Source: Ruminococcaceae bacterium UBA6413
GTDB taxonomy: Bacteria > Bacillota > Clostridia > Oscillospirales > Ruminococcaceae
Direction of reading: 5' to 3'
Assembly (NCBI GenBank): GCA_002437415.1
Contig: DJPL01000001.1
Location: 218 to 62,133, forward strand
Length of the DNA: 61,916 bases
The position numbers and the translations under genes are program-made. This document shows, piece after piece, positions 52,156 to 60,677 of the stretch. The notes below the pieces were generated by a model, which saw nothing but the letters and a program-made list of their open reading frames with translations, searched no databases and was not told the DNA's origin. Each line of letters opens with the position of its first letter. Within the stretch, counting starts at the first letter, position 1.

Positions 52156-54657
52156 ATGAAATTCGGTTATTTTGACGATAAGAACAGAGAGTATGTCATT
52201 ACATCTCCCAAGACCCCCTATCCGTGGATTAACTACCTCGGCACACAGGGCTTTTTCTCACTGATCTCTAACACAGCAGGCGGTTACTGCTTCTACAAGG
52301 ACGCAAGACTGAGAAGAATTACACGTTACCGCTACAACAATGTTCCCATTGATATGGGCGGACGTTATTTCTACATAAACGACGGCGGTCATGTATGGAA
52401 TCCCGGCTGGTCGCCCGTAAAGACAACACTTGACAGCTATGAGTGCCGTCACGGTATGGGCTACACAATTATTAAGGGTTCATCAAACGGCGTTACAGCT
52501 ACAGCTACATTCTTTGTTCCCCAGAACTTCAACGGAGAGATCCAGAAGGTTACTGTAAAGAACGACAGCGACAAGGAAAAGAACTTAAAGCTGTTCAGCT
52601 TCATCGAATGGTGTCTTTGGGATGCAAACGATGATACAACAAACTTCCAGAGAAACTTCAACACAGGTGAAGTTGAAATTGACGGCTCTGTTATTTACCA
52701 CAAGACCGAATACAAGGAAAGACGCGACCACTACGCATTCTATTCCGTAAACGCACCTATCAACGGTTACGATACCGACAGAGAGAGCTTCCTCGGCTTA
52801 TACAACGGCTTTGACGCTCCTCAGACAGTATTTGCAGGCGCACCCAATATGTCGGTTGCAGACGGTTGGTCACCTGTTGCTTCTCACTATATTGAGATCA
52901 AGCTCCAGCCCGGCGAAAGCAAGGATTTCGTATTCTGTCTCGGCTATGTTGAAAACAAGGTTGAAGAAAAGTTTGCTCCCGACCTTGATGAAAACAGCAC
53001 AATAATAACAAGCGGCGACAGAAAGAATAACATCATAAACAAGAAAAAGGCTCAGGCTATGATGGCTATGTGCGACACAGCCGAAAAGGCTGACAAGCTC
53101 CTTGATGAGCTGAAGGCTCACTGGAACAGCCTGCTCGGTCAGTACAGCGTTGATTCTCCCGATGAAAAGCTCAACAGAATGGTAAACATTTGGAACCAGT
53201 ATCAGTGTATGGTTACATTCAATATGTCACGTTCCGCATCTTACTTTGAGAGCGGTATCGGCAGAGGTATGGGCTTCCGTGATTCCAACCAGGACTTACT
53301 CGGCTTCGTACACCAAATCCCCGCAAGAGCAAGAGAAAGACTTATCGATCTTGCCGCTACAATGCTTGAGGACGGCGGTGCATACCACCAGTATCAGCCC
53401 CTCACAAAGATGGGTAACCACGAGCTCGGCTCTAACTTCAACGATGACCCGCTGTGGATGATCCTCGCAGTTGCGGCTTATATAAAGGAAACAGGCGATG
53501 TTTCTATCCTTGATGAGAAGGTTCCTTATGAGAACCGTGAAGAGCTTGCAGACACAATGCTCGACCATATGAAGAGAGCGTTCTACCACGTTGTAAAGAA
53601 GGTCGGTCCTCACGGACTTCCGCTCAGCGGACGTGCAGACTGGAACGACTGCCTTAACCTCTCATGCTTCTCAGACAAGCCCGGTGAATCATTCCAGACA
53701 TACAACAACAAGGAAATGTTCAAAGAACCTCCTTACTACAGCAAGGTTGCAGAGTCTGTCATGATCGCGGGTATGTTCTGTGCAATAGCTCCCGAGTACG
53801 TTGAAATGTGCAAGCTGAAGGGCGACACAGCAGAAGCTGAAAAGGCTCAGGCTGAGATCGAAAAGATGAGAAAGAACACTCTTGAATACGGCTATGACGG
53901 CGAATGGTTCCTCCGTGCTTACGACCACTACGGCAAGAAGGTCGGCTCACACGAGTGCGAAGAGGGCAAGATATTCATTGAGCCTCAGGGCTGGTGCGTT
54001 CTTGCAGGTCTTGGCAAGGACAAGGGCTATGATATTCAGACCCTTGACAGCGTAGACAAGTATCTTAACTCAAAGCACGGCCTTGTTCTTAACAACCCTG
54101 CGTTCACACACTACTACATCCAGTACGGCGAGATTTCCACATATCCCGGCGGTTACAAGGAAAACGCAGGTATCTTCTGCCACAACAATGCATGGGTTAT
54201 CTGTGCAGAAGCCGCAGTAGGCAGAGGCGACAAGGCATTTGAGTACTACTCAAAGATTGCACCCGCATTCAGAGAGGATATCTCCGATCTGCACCGCACA
54301 GAGCCTTATGTATACGCTCAGATGATCGCAGGTAAGGACGCTAAGCGTCACGGCGAAGCTAAGAACAGCTGGCTCACAGGTACAGCCGCTTGGAACTTCG
54401 TTGCGGTATCTCAGTATATCTTAGGTATCAAGCCCGAATACAACGGTCTTAAGATCGATCCCTCAATTCCTCACGAATGGGACGGCTTCACAGCTTCAAG
54501 ACTGTTCAGAGGCGCAACCTACGAGATTACTGTAAAGAACCCCGATCACGTTTGCCACGGCGTTAAGTCCGTTACAGTTGACGGCAAGGCTGTTGACAGC
54601 AACGTGATACCCGTATTTGAAAACGGCACTCACAAGGTTGAGGTTGTTTTAGGCTAA
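52156..54657 (+). CDS. Cellobiose phosphorylase (GH94)
   Basis: An 833-residue cytoplasmic enzyme expected to split cellobiose with phosphate into glucose 1-phosphate and glucose, saving ATP after cellodextrin uptake. The opening MKFGYFDDKNREYVI, the TPYPWINYLGTQGFFSLISN segment and the (alpha/alpha)6 core with GRADWNDCLN match cellobiose phosphorylases closely; the general acid should be an Asp of DWND (Asp495 or Asp498). Length fits (about 810-835). No signal peptide. The start follows TAGGAGGA. Codon bias is strong, suggesting high expression. It has its own promoter and terminator. Confidence 0.93.
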   Translation: MKFGYFDDKNREYVITSPKTPYPWINYLGTQGFFSLISNTAGGYCFYKDARLRRITRYRYNNVPIDMGGRYFYINDGGHVWNPGWSPVKTTLDSYECRHGMGYTIIKGSSNGVTATATFFVPQNFNGEIQKVTVKNDSDKEKNLKLFSFIEWCLWDANDDTTNFQRNFNTGEVEIDGSVIYHKTEYKERRDHYAFYSVNAPINGYDTDRESFLGLYNGFDAPQTVFAGAPNMSVADGWSPVASHYIEIKLQPGESKDFVFCLGYVENKVEEKFAPDLDENSTIITSGDRKNNIINKKKAQAMMAMCDTAEKADKLLDELKAHWNSLLGQYSVDSPDEKLNRMVNIWNQYQCMVTFNMSRSASYFESGIGRGMGFRDSNQDLLGFVHQIPARARERLIDLAATMLEDGGAYHQYQPLTKMGNHELGSNFNDDPLWMILAVAAYIKETGDVSILDEKVPYENREELADTMLDHMKRAFYHVVKKVGPHGLPLSGRADWNDCLNLSCFSDKPGESFQTYNNKEMFKEPPYYSKVAESVMIAGMFCAIAPEYVEMCKLKGDTAEAEKAQAEIEKMRKNTLEYGYDGEWFLRAYDHYGKKVGSHECEEGKIFIEPQGWCVLAGLGKDKGYDIQTLDSVDKYLNSKHGLVLNNPAFTHYYIQYGEISTYPGGYKENAGIFCHNNAWVICAEAAVGRGDKAFEYYSKIAPAFREDISDLHRTEPYVYAQMIAGKDAKRHGEAKNSWLTGTAAWNFVAVSQYILGIKPEYNGLKIDPSIPHEWDGFTASRLFRGATYEITVKNPDHVCHGVKSVTVDGKAVDSNVIPVFENGTHKVEVVLG

Positions 54658-54682
54658 GGGCTACAGGGTGATATAATAAAAG

Positions 54683-54706
54683 TTCCCCGCCGGGTTTGGC
54701 GGGGAG
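54683..54706 (+). terminator. Terminator of the GH94 gene
   Basis: ttccccgcc pairs with ggcggggag (one G-U) and is followed by ctttta, 26 nt after the stop. Confidence 0.85.
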
Positions 54707-54789
54707 CTTTTATTTGTACTGTTGAATTTACAATTTCCGCAAAGCAGACCGAAAGGCGTGTTTTTCCTGAGCTTAGTTTTCTGTAGCCC

Positions 54790-54818
54790 TTGACATTTTC
54801 CCCTTTCGGTGCTAAAAT
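54790..54818 (+). promoter_or_regulatory. Promoter of thiT
   Basis: TTGACA (54790-54795) and TAAAAT (54813-54818), 17 bp apart; initiation at about 54825 places the riboswitch at the very 5' end. Confidence 0.8.
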
Positions 54819-54825
54819 AATATAA

Positions 54826-54910
54826 GACTGAATAGGGGAGCTTTTTGCTGAGAGGAAGTCTGACTTCGACCCTTGACCTGATGCGGATAATGCCGCCGTA
54901 GGAATTTCGA
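54826..54910 (+). promoter_or_regulatory. TPP riboswitch (THI element)
   Basis: The conserved core is present: GCTGAGA at 54847-54853, then ACCCTTGACCTGAT around 54869-54882, GGATAATGCC around 54884-54893 and CGTAGGAA near 54896-54904. It binds thiamine pyrophosphate and is followed by a terminator hairpin, so control is most likely by premature termination when thiamine is plentiful. Confidence 0.95.
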
Positions 54911-54930
54911 CACATTTCTATAGCTCATTA

Positions 54931-54957
54931 CCCCGACAGCGTCTGTCGGGGATTTTT
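54931..54957 (+). terminator. Riboswitch-controlled terminator
   Basis: ccccgacag (54931-54939) and ctgtcgggg (54943-54951) form a 9-bp stem followed by ATTTTTG, between the TPP aptamer and thiT. Confidence 0.9.
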
Positions 54958-55008
54958 GTGTTTAACGCAAGGTATTCGGTTAAATTTATTTTAACGGAGG
55001 TTTTTCAG

Positions 55009-55587
55009 ATGAAAAACGAAAAGGTACTTACACTTGTTGAAGGTGCGGTAATGGTGGCGCTTGCTACCGTGCTCAGCTTCATCAAAATCATCAATCTGCC
55101 GTGGGGCGGCTCGATAACTCTGTTATCAATGCTCCCGATAGTAATTTACAGCCTTAAAAGAGGTATCGGCTGCGGACTTGCCGCTTCTTTTGTATTCTCG
55201 CTGATACAGTTCGGTCAGGGCTGTGCTGAGGGTCTTATGGGCTGGGGTCTTACTCCCGCCGCACTTATCGGTTGTATTTTCCTGGACTACATATTCGCTT
55301 TCACCGTTATCGGTCTTGCGGGAATGTTCAGAAAGCACGGCATACCCGGTATGATAGGCGGCTCGGTGCTCGCAATGGTGCTCCGTCTTGTCAGCCACTA
55401 CATAAGCGGAGTTGTGATATTCGGCTCATTCGGTGAGCTGTGGAACGGTCTTACGATAAACGAGCCGTGGCTGTACAGCCTTCTCTACAACGGCGCATAT
55501 ATGCTCCCCGAGATCGTATTCACAACGATCGGTGTTGTAATACTGCTGAGCGTACCGCAGATAAAAAAGCTTATCAAAAACGTATAA
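55009..55587 (+). CDS. thiT: Thiamine transporter ThiT (ECF S component)
   Basis: A 192-residue membrane protein with six hydrophobic segments, the substrate-binding subunit of an energy-coupling-factor transporter for thiamine. The first helix VEGAVMVALATVLSFI and the loop NLPWGGSITLLSMLPI are typical, including the Trp/Gly region of ThiT. The start follows ACGGAGGT; an upstream in-frame ATG lies in the terminator region. The shared EcfA/A'/T module is not in this window. The upstream TPP riboswitch independently supports thiamine as substrate. Confidence 0.95.
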   Translation: MKNEKVLTLVEGAVMVALATVLSFIKIINLPWGGSITLLSMLPIVIYSLKRGIGCGLAASFVFSLIQFGQGCAEGLMGWGLTPAALIGCIFLDYIFAFTVIGLAGMFRKHGIPGMIGGSVLAMVLRLVSHYISGVVIFGSFGELWNGLTINEPWLYSLLYNGAYMLPEIVFTTIGVVILLSVPQIKKLIKNV

Positions 55588-55592
55588 ACATA

Positions 55593-55622
55593 AAAAATCC
55601 GCCCGTGAAAAGGCGGATTTTT
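55593..55622. terminator. Bidirectional terminator
   Basis: aaaaatccgcc/ggcggattttt, an 11-bp stem with an 8-nt loop, sits between the convergent thiT and AIM24-family genes with A/T tracts on both sides. Confidence 0.88.
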
Positions 55623-55634
55623 GTATTCATATCA

Positions 55635-56312
55635 TCATTTTGCCGTAGTGATAAACGGATCAATAGCCGCGGCAACTGCGGAAGCGGGCATTGTCTGAAG
55701 CCATATCCTGCCGGGACCTGTCACCTTTGTATTAAAGAAACCCTCGCCGCCGAACAGCTTGTTGCCTATTCCCTTGACGCTCTCGATGTCTATCGAAACG
55801 TCCTGAGTCATAGCCGCAAGATATCCCGTGTCAACAAGCATAGACTGCCCTGCCTGTAGGTCGTATGTAATTACCGAGCCGTCAATTTCGAGGAACACCA
55901 TACCACTGCCCTCAAACTTCTGCATTATGAAGCCCTCGCCGCCGAAGAAGCCGCTACCGAGCTTTCTCTGGAAATGTATGCTCATATTGACGCTCATTTC
56001 AGCCGCAAGGAACGCGCTCTTCTGTGCTATAATCGTGCCCTGCGATACGTCCATCGCCAGTATCTCACCGGGGAAGCTTGATGCAAACGCTATCTGTCCG
56101 GGTGCGCCCTGAGCGGTGTATATATTCTGGAACATTGACTCGCCCGAGAACATTCTGGACATCGCCTTACCGAAGCTTCCGCCCGCATTTGTCGACATCT
56201 GCATATTAGGTGTCATCCAGCTCATAGCGCCCTTTTCGGTATACATCGACTCGCCCGCGTCAACATTGCATATTACGACAGGCAGGGGAGCACCCTTTAT
56301 CTCATACTGCAT
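55635..56312 (-). CDS. AIM24-family protein (TIGR00266)
   Basis: A 225-residue soluble protein with the repeated Gly-rich strands of the AIM24 fold: GSGFFGGEGFIMQKFEGSG, NKLFGGEGFFNTKVTGPG and DVSQGTIIAQKSAFLA. I start at 56312, behind GGAGGTAA; a longer frame to 56564 crosses the divergent degV promoter. Family members are widespread in bacteria but their biochemical role is unsettled; mitochondrial AIM24 affects respiratory-complex assembly. The gene is divergent from degV. Confidence 0.88.
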   Translation of the reverse strand: MQYEIKGAPLPVVICNVDAGESMYTEKGAMSWMTPNMQMSTNAGGSFGKAMSRMFSGESMFQNIYTAQGAPGQIAFASSFPGEILAMDVSQGTIIAQKSAFLAAEMSVNMSIHFQRKLGSGFFGGEGFIMQKFEGSGMVFLEIDGSVITYDLQAGQSMLVDTGYLAAMTQDVSIDIESVKGIGNKLFGGEGFFNTKVTGPGRIWLQTMPASAVAAAIDPFITTAK

Positions 56313-56418
56313 AAAAATTACCTCCGAAAATTTATTACCATTATAATACCATATTTGCCCTAAAAGGTCAAGCGATTTATTTATCTTAGATAAATTTCCG
56401 CTTATTCTCAAAAAACTA

Positions 56419-56447
56419 TTGCCGTTTCGCACAAAATATGGTATACT
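56419..56447 (+). promoter_or_regulatory. Promoter of the degV-like gene
   Basis: TTGCCG (56419-56424) and TATACT (56442-56447) with 17 bp spacing. Confidence 0.7.
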
Positions 56448-56490
56448 GATGTAGAATGAATTTAATACTTTCAGTGAAAGGAACATATCT

Positions 56491-57333
56491 ATGAATATAA
56501 AGATCACCGCGGACAGCACCTGCGACCTCTCAAAGGAGCTTGTCGAGAAGTACAACATCACCATACTCCCCCTTTATATCATAAAGGACGGCACAGCATA
56601 CAAGGACGGTCTTGAGATCACTCCCAAGGACATTTTCGACCATGTAAAGGCAGGCGGAGCACTCACCTCCACCGCCGCAGTAAACGTAGCGGATTATATC
56701 GAAGCATTCACGCCGCTGAGCAAAGAATACGATGCGGTCATCCACGTTGATATCAGCGCCGATTTTTCGAGCTGTTACCAGAACGCCTGCATCGCCGCAG
56801 AAAGCTTTGATAACGTGTACATTATAGACAGCCGCAACCTTTCCACAGGTAGCGGACATATAGTTCTTAGAGCGGCTGAAATGGCACAGGCAGGTGAAAA
56901 GCCCGAGGATATCGTAAAGGCTATGAACGCTCTTACAGCAAAGGTAGAAGCAAGCTTTGTTATCGAAAAGCTCGACTTTTTACGCAAGGGCGGCAGATGC
57001 TCGACGCTTGCGGCACTGGGCGCAAACCTTCTTTCTCTCCGTCCCTGCATTGAGGTAAAGGACGGCAAGATGGGCGTCGGCAAGAAGTACAGAGGTAAAT
57101 ATTCCGCCTGCATCGAAAAATATATCACCGAGCGTCTTTCAGGCAGAGATGATATTGATTACAAGCGTATATTCATCACCCATTCGCCCAGCGATAAAGA
57201 AATAATTGATATAGCGCACAAGGCGGTAAAGAAGCTCGGAAAATTCGAGGAAATACTTGAAACAGAGGCAGGCTGTACAGTATGCAGTCACTGCGGACCT
57301 AACACCCTCGGCGTGCTTTTCATAAGAAAGTAA
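56491..57333 (+). CDS. DegV-family fatty-acid-binding protein
   Basis: A 280-residue cytosolic protein that should bind a fatty acid and present it to a fatty acid kinase (FakB role). The N-terminal TADSTCDLSKELVEKYNI and the ALTSTAAVN loop are characteristic, as is the Arg/His region of the second domain (KYRGKYSACIEKYI, then FITHSPSD). The length is typical. The start follows GAAAGGA. A kinase partner (FakA) is not in this window. Confidence 0.92.
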   Translation: MNIKITADSTCDLSKELVEKYNITILPLYIIKDGTAYKDGLEITPKDIFDHVKAGGALTSTAAVNVADYIEAFTPLSKEYDAVIHVDISADFSSCYQNACIAAESFDNVYIIDSRNLSTGSGHIVLRAAEMAQAGEKPEDIVKAMNALTAKVEASFVIEKLDFLRKGGRCSTLAALGANLLSLRPCIEVKDGKMGVGKKYRGKYSACIEKYITERLSGRDDIDYKRIFITHSPSDKEIIDIAHKAVKKLGKFEEILETEAGCTVCSHCGPNTLGVLFIRK

Positions 57334-57420
57334 CACGTTTTTCCCGCAAAACAAATTTTGAATAAATATTCTCCTTTTCTTCGGTTACAATAACGGTAAC
57401 TAAAGGAAAGGAGATTTTTT

Positions 57421-57966
57421 ATGCAGTTATCCGAGTCAAAAACACTTGAAAACCTGAAAACCGCATTTGCAAACGAATCTGCGGCGATGGTACGCTATGA
57501 AATATATGCCGACAAGGCGAAGGCGGACGGTGATGAAGAGATATCGCAGGTATTCCGCACCACCGCAAAAAACGAAAGAGCTCACGCCGAGCTGTGGTTC
57601 GGACTTATTTTCGGAGGTATCCCGAAAACCGCCGAAGCGCTTGAAAGAGCCGCTCACGGCGAAAATTACGAATGGACGCAGATGTATAAGGAGTACGCCG
57701 AAACCGCACGGCAGGAGGGACTTGACAATATAGCCGACCTGTTTGAGCGTGTCGGCACTATCGAAAAAGATCACGAAAGCCGCTTCAATACATTTGCGAA
57801 AATGCTCTCTGACGGAAGTATACGCTCTTCTTCGGGCGAAACGGTGGTGTGGTTATGCCGCAACTGCGGATATATACACTGCGGCACTACCCCGCCCGAG
57901 TACTGCCCTGTCTGCCGCAGACCGCAGGGCTATTTTCAGCGAAAGGAAGACAGCAGATTATCGTAG
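57421..57966 (+). CDS. Rubrerythrin
   Basis: A 181-residue non-haem iron peroxidase of anaerobes. The ferritin-like di-iron domain (about 1-135) supplies Glu19, Glu52 and His55 (NERAH), Glu84-region residues and Glu115/His118. The C-terminal rubredoxin-like iron site has Cys146, Cys149, Cys162 and Cys165. It should reduce hydrogen peroxide with electrons from a reductase. The start follows AAAGGAG. The dyad gttac/gtaac around 57384-57400 upstream could be an operator. The D-LDH-like gene begins 3 bp after the stop. Confidence 0.93.
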   Translation: MQLSESKTLENLKTAFANESAAMVRYEIYADKAKADGDEEISQVFRTTAKNERAHAELWFGLIFGGIPKTAEALERAAHGENYEWTQMYKEYAETARQEGLDNIADLFERVGTIEKDHESRFNTFAKMLSDGSIRSSSGETVVWLCRNCGYIHCGTTPPEYCPVCRRPQGYFQRKEDSRLS

Positions 57967-57969
57967 CCT

Positions 57970-58950
57970 ATGAAAAAGATAGCATTTTTTGATACAAAGT
58001 CATATGACAAAGCCTCATTCGATAATGTCAATACGGGATATGAAATGATATACATCGAGTCAAAGCTTAACTACCGCACCGCTGTAATGGCTAAAGGGTG
58101 CGAAGCGGTCTGCGCCTTTGTCAATGACGATATCGACAGCAGAACTGTTGACACGCTGTGTGACGGCGGTACAAAAATAATAGCAATGCGAAGCGCAGGC
58201 TACAGCAACATTGACCTGAAAGCGGCGCAGGACAGGATAAAGATAGTAAGAGTACCCGCCTACTCTCCTTACGCCGTTGCAGAGCACGCAATGGCACTGC
58301 TCCTTTCCCTGAACAGAAAGATACACCGTGCCTATATCCGTGTGCGCGACTTCAATTTCAATATTGCGGGCTTCACAGGCTTTGACCTGCACGGAAAGAC
58401 AGCGGGCGTTATCGGTACAGGTAAGATAGGCAGAGCGTTTATAGATATCTGCCACGGCTTCGGTATGGACGTTCTGGCATATGACCCGTTTCCGGCAAAA
58501 AACGCAGATTTCATCTATACCGACCTTGACACATTGTATGCCAACAGCGATGTGATATCGCTCCACTGCCCCCTCACCGACAAGAACAGGCGTATGCTTG
58601 ATAAAAACGCTTTTTCCAAGATGAAAAACGACGTATTTATTATCAACACCTCAAGAGGTGCGCTTATCGACAGCACCGCCCTGCTTGACGCACTGAACAG
58701 CGGAAAAATAAGAGGTGCGGGGCTTGACGTATACGAGGAAGAGGGCGACTTTTTCTTTGAGGATATGTCCGATACGATAATCAAGGACGATGTGCTCGCC
58801 CTGCTTATTTCCCGCCCGAATGTACTGCTCACTTCTCATCAGGCTTTTCTCACCCGCGAAGCACTGCGCAATATCGCAGTAACCACCTACGAAAATCTTG
58901 ATGCGTTCTTTGCGGGAAAGCCGCTTGTCAACGAAGTAAAAATAAAGTAA
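57970..58950 (+). CDS. D-lactate dehydrogenase-like 2-hydroxyacid dehydrogenase
   Basis: A 326-residue NAD-dependent enzyme of the D-isomer-specific family, most like D-lactate dehydrogenase (LdhA). The dinucleotide fold has VIGTGKIG (about 143-150). Catalytic elements are Arg in NTSRGALID, the acidic residue in DVYEEE, and His in TSHQAFLT. The substrate loop MRSAGYSNID is typical of LdhA. It should reduce pyruvate to D-lactate in fermentation. It starts 3 bp after the rubrerythrin stop with no strong site, suggesting coupling, and Hcp follows 23 bp later. Confidence 0.9.
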   Translation: MKKIAFFDTKSYDKASFDNVNTGYEMIYIESKLNYRTAVMAKGCEAVCAFVNDDIDSRTVDTLCDGGTKIIAMRSAGYSNIDLKAAQDRIKIVRVPAYSPYAVAEHAMALLLSLNRKIHRAYIRVRDFNFNIAGFTGFDLHGKTAGVIGTGKIGRAFIDICHGFGMDVLAYDPFPAKNADFIYTDLDTLYANSDVISLHCPLTDKNRRMLDKNAFSKMKNDVFIINTSRGALIDSTALLDALNSGKIRGAGLDVYEEEGDFFFEDMSDTIIKDDVLALLISRPNVLLTSHQAFLTREALRNIAVTTYENLDAFFAGKPLVNEVKIK

Positions 58951-58973
58951 CACTACCTGACGGAGGTAAACTT

Positions 58974-60545
58974 ATGACTGACGAAATGTTTTGTTTTCAG
59001 TGCCAGCAGACGGCACATAACGAAAAATGCAACGGTAAGGCAGGTGTCTGCGGTAAGAAAAGCGATACCGCAAAGGCACAGGACGAGCTTATCGGTGCAC
59101 TTATAGGACTTGCAAAAGCCGCTGAATACGGTGCTCCTACAGACAGCACCGACCGCCTTATATTGAAAGGTCTGTTCACAACGATCACCAACGTAAGCTT
59201 CAATACCCACACGGTAAAGGAGCTTACAGCCGAGGTTAAAGACGAAAAGCGCAGAATATATAAAAGCCACGTTGATGACTATGAGCTTTCAAGGCTGTGG
59301 GAAGCAAGTGAAGATATCCGCTCACTGAAGTCGCTTATCCTGTTCGGCATAAAGGGTATGGCGGCATACGCTTATCACGCACTCGCACTCGGCAAAACAG
59401 ACAGCGAGGTAAACGCTTTCTTCTACACGGCACTAAGAGCTATTGAGGGTGAAAACGACCCCGACAAGCTGTTAAGGCTTGTGCTTAAGACAGGTGAAGT
59501 CAATTTCAAGTGTATGGCTCTGCTTGACAGCGCCAACACCGAAAGCTACGGCGATCCCGTACCCACCGTTGTTCCGCTGACGATAGAAAAAGGACCTTTT
59601 ATAGTTGTCAGCGGTCACGACCTGCACGATATGAAGCTTCTGCTAGAGCAGACCGAGGGCAAGGGCATAAACATCTACACCCACAGTGAAATGCTCCCCG
59701 CTCACGGATATCCCGAGCTTAAAAAGTACAAGCACTTAAAGGGCAACTTCGGTACAGGCTGGCAGAACCAGCAGTCGGAGTTTCACAACATTCCCGCTCC
59801 GATACTGTTCACCACAAACTGCATTATGCCTGTAAGACAGAGCTACAGCGACAGAGTGTTCACGACCTCTGTCGTATCTTACCCCGAGCTTGTCCACATA
59901 GGTGACGACAAGGACTTTTCACCCGTTATAGCCAAGGCGCTTGAATGCGGCGGCTATGACGAGGATAAGGAAATGACAGGTATGAACGGCGGTCACACCG
60001 TAATGACAGGCTTTGCGCATAACGCCGTATTATCAAGAGCCGATGAGATAGTAGCGCTCGTAAAGCAGGGTAAGATAAAGCACTTCTTCCTTATCGGCGG
60101 CTGTGACGGTGCAAGCCCGAGCAGAAGCTACTACACCGACTTTGCAAAGGCAACCCCGCCCGACACGCTTATTTTAACGCTTGCCTGCGGAAAGTATCGT
60201 ATAAACGACCTTGACCTCGGCACGATCGAGGGCATACCGAGGATACTTGACTGCGGGCAGTGCAACGATGCCTACAGTGCTATAAGGATAGCCCTTGCGC
60301 TTGCCGATGCTTTCGGCTGTTCGGTAAACGACCTGCCGCTGACGCTTGTTCTGTCGTGGTATGAGCAGAAAGCGGTCTGTATACTGCTGACGCTTTTATA
60401 TCTCGGCATAAAGAATATTTTTCTCGGTCCTACTCTGCCCGCGTTCGTTTCGCCCGGCGTGCTTGATGTACTGGTGAAAAATTACAACATCACACCGACC
60501 GATACACCCGAAAGCGACCTTGCCAAAGCGCTCGGCAGAAAATAA
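58974..60545 (+). CDS. hcp: Hybrid-cluster protein (hydroxylamine reductase)
   Basis: A 523-residue redox enzyme that reduces nitric oxide or hydroxylamine. The N-terminal cluster ligands are Cys7, Cys10, Cys19 and Cys26, close to the class I spacing. Ligands of the hybrid Fe-S-O cluster are seen in GHDLHDM, the FTTNCIMP segment, GGCDGA, LACGKYRIN and DCGQCNDAYS. The start follows ACGGAGGT. With rubrerythrin and the LDH-like gene it forms a stress/redox operon. An Hcr reductase is not adjacent. Confidence 0.94.
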   Translation: MTDEMFCFQCQQTAHNEKCNGKAGVCGKKSDTAKAQDELIGALIGLAKAAEYGAPTDSTDRLILKGLFTTITNVSFNTHTVKELTAEVKDEKRRIYKSHVDDYELSRLWEASEDIRSLKSLILFGIKGMAAYAYHALALGKTDSEVNAFFYTALRAIEGENDPDKLLRLVLKTGEVNFKCMALLDSANTESYGDPVPTVVPLTIEKGPFIVVSGHDLHDMKLLLEQTEGKGINIYTHSEMLPAHGYPELKKYKHLKGNFGTGWQNQQSEFHNIPAPILFTTNCIMPVRQSYSDRVFTTSVVSYPELVHIGDDKDFSPVIAKALECGGYDEDKEMTGMNGGHTVMTGFAHNAVLSRADEIVALVKQGKIKHFFLIGGCDGASPSRSYYTDFAKATPPDTLILTLACGKYRINDLDLGTIEGIPRILDCGQCNDAYSAIRIALALADAFGCSVNDLPLTLVLSWYEQKAVCILLTLLYLGIKNIFLGPTLPAFVSPGVLDVLVKNYNITPTDTPESDLAKALGRK

Positions 60546-60579
60546 TCGCACAAAAATATAAAATCAGTCACATTACAGG

Positions 60580-60608
60580 TTGTGTTTTTTTGCTTTCGCT
60601 GTTATAAT
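60580..60608 (+). promoter_or_regulatory. Possible promoter of the GH5 gene
   Basis: TATAAT (60603-60608) is clear; the -35 match TTGTGT (60580-60585) at 17 bp is weak. A small hairpin gcaggg/ccctgc follows in the leader near 60633-60648. Confidence 0.5.
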
Positions 60609-60677
60609 TAAGGTGTAAATCAAATATAAAATGCAGGGTTCTCCCTGCCGATACTCAAATTATGACGGAGAAAAACT

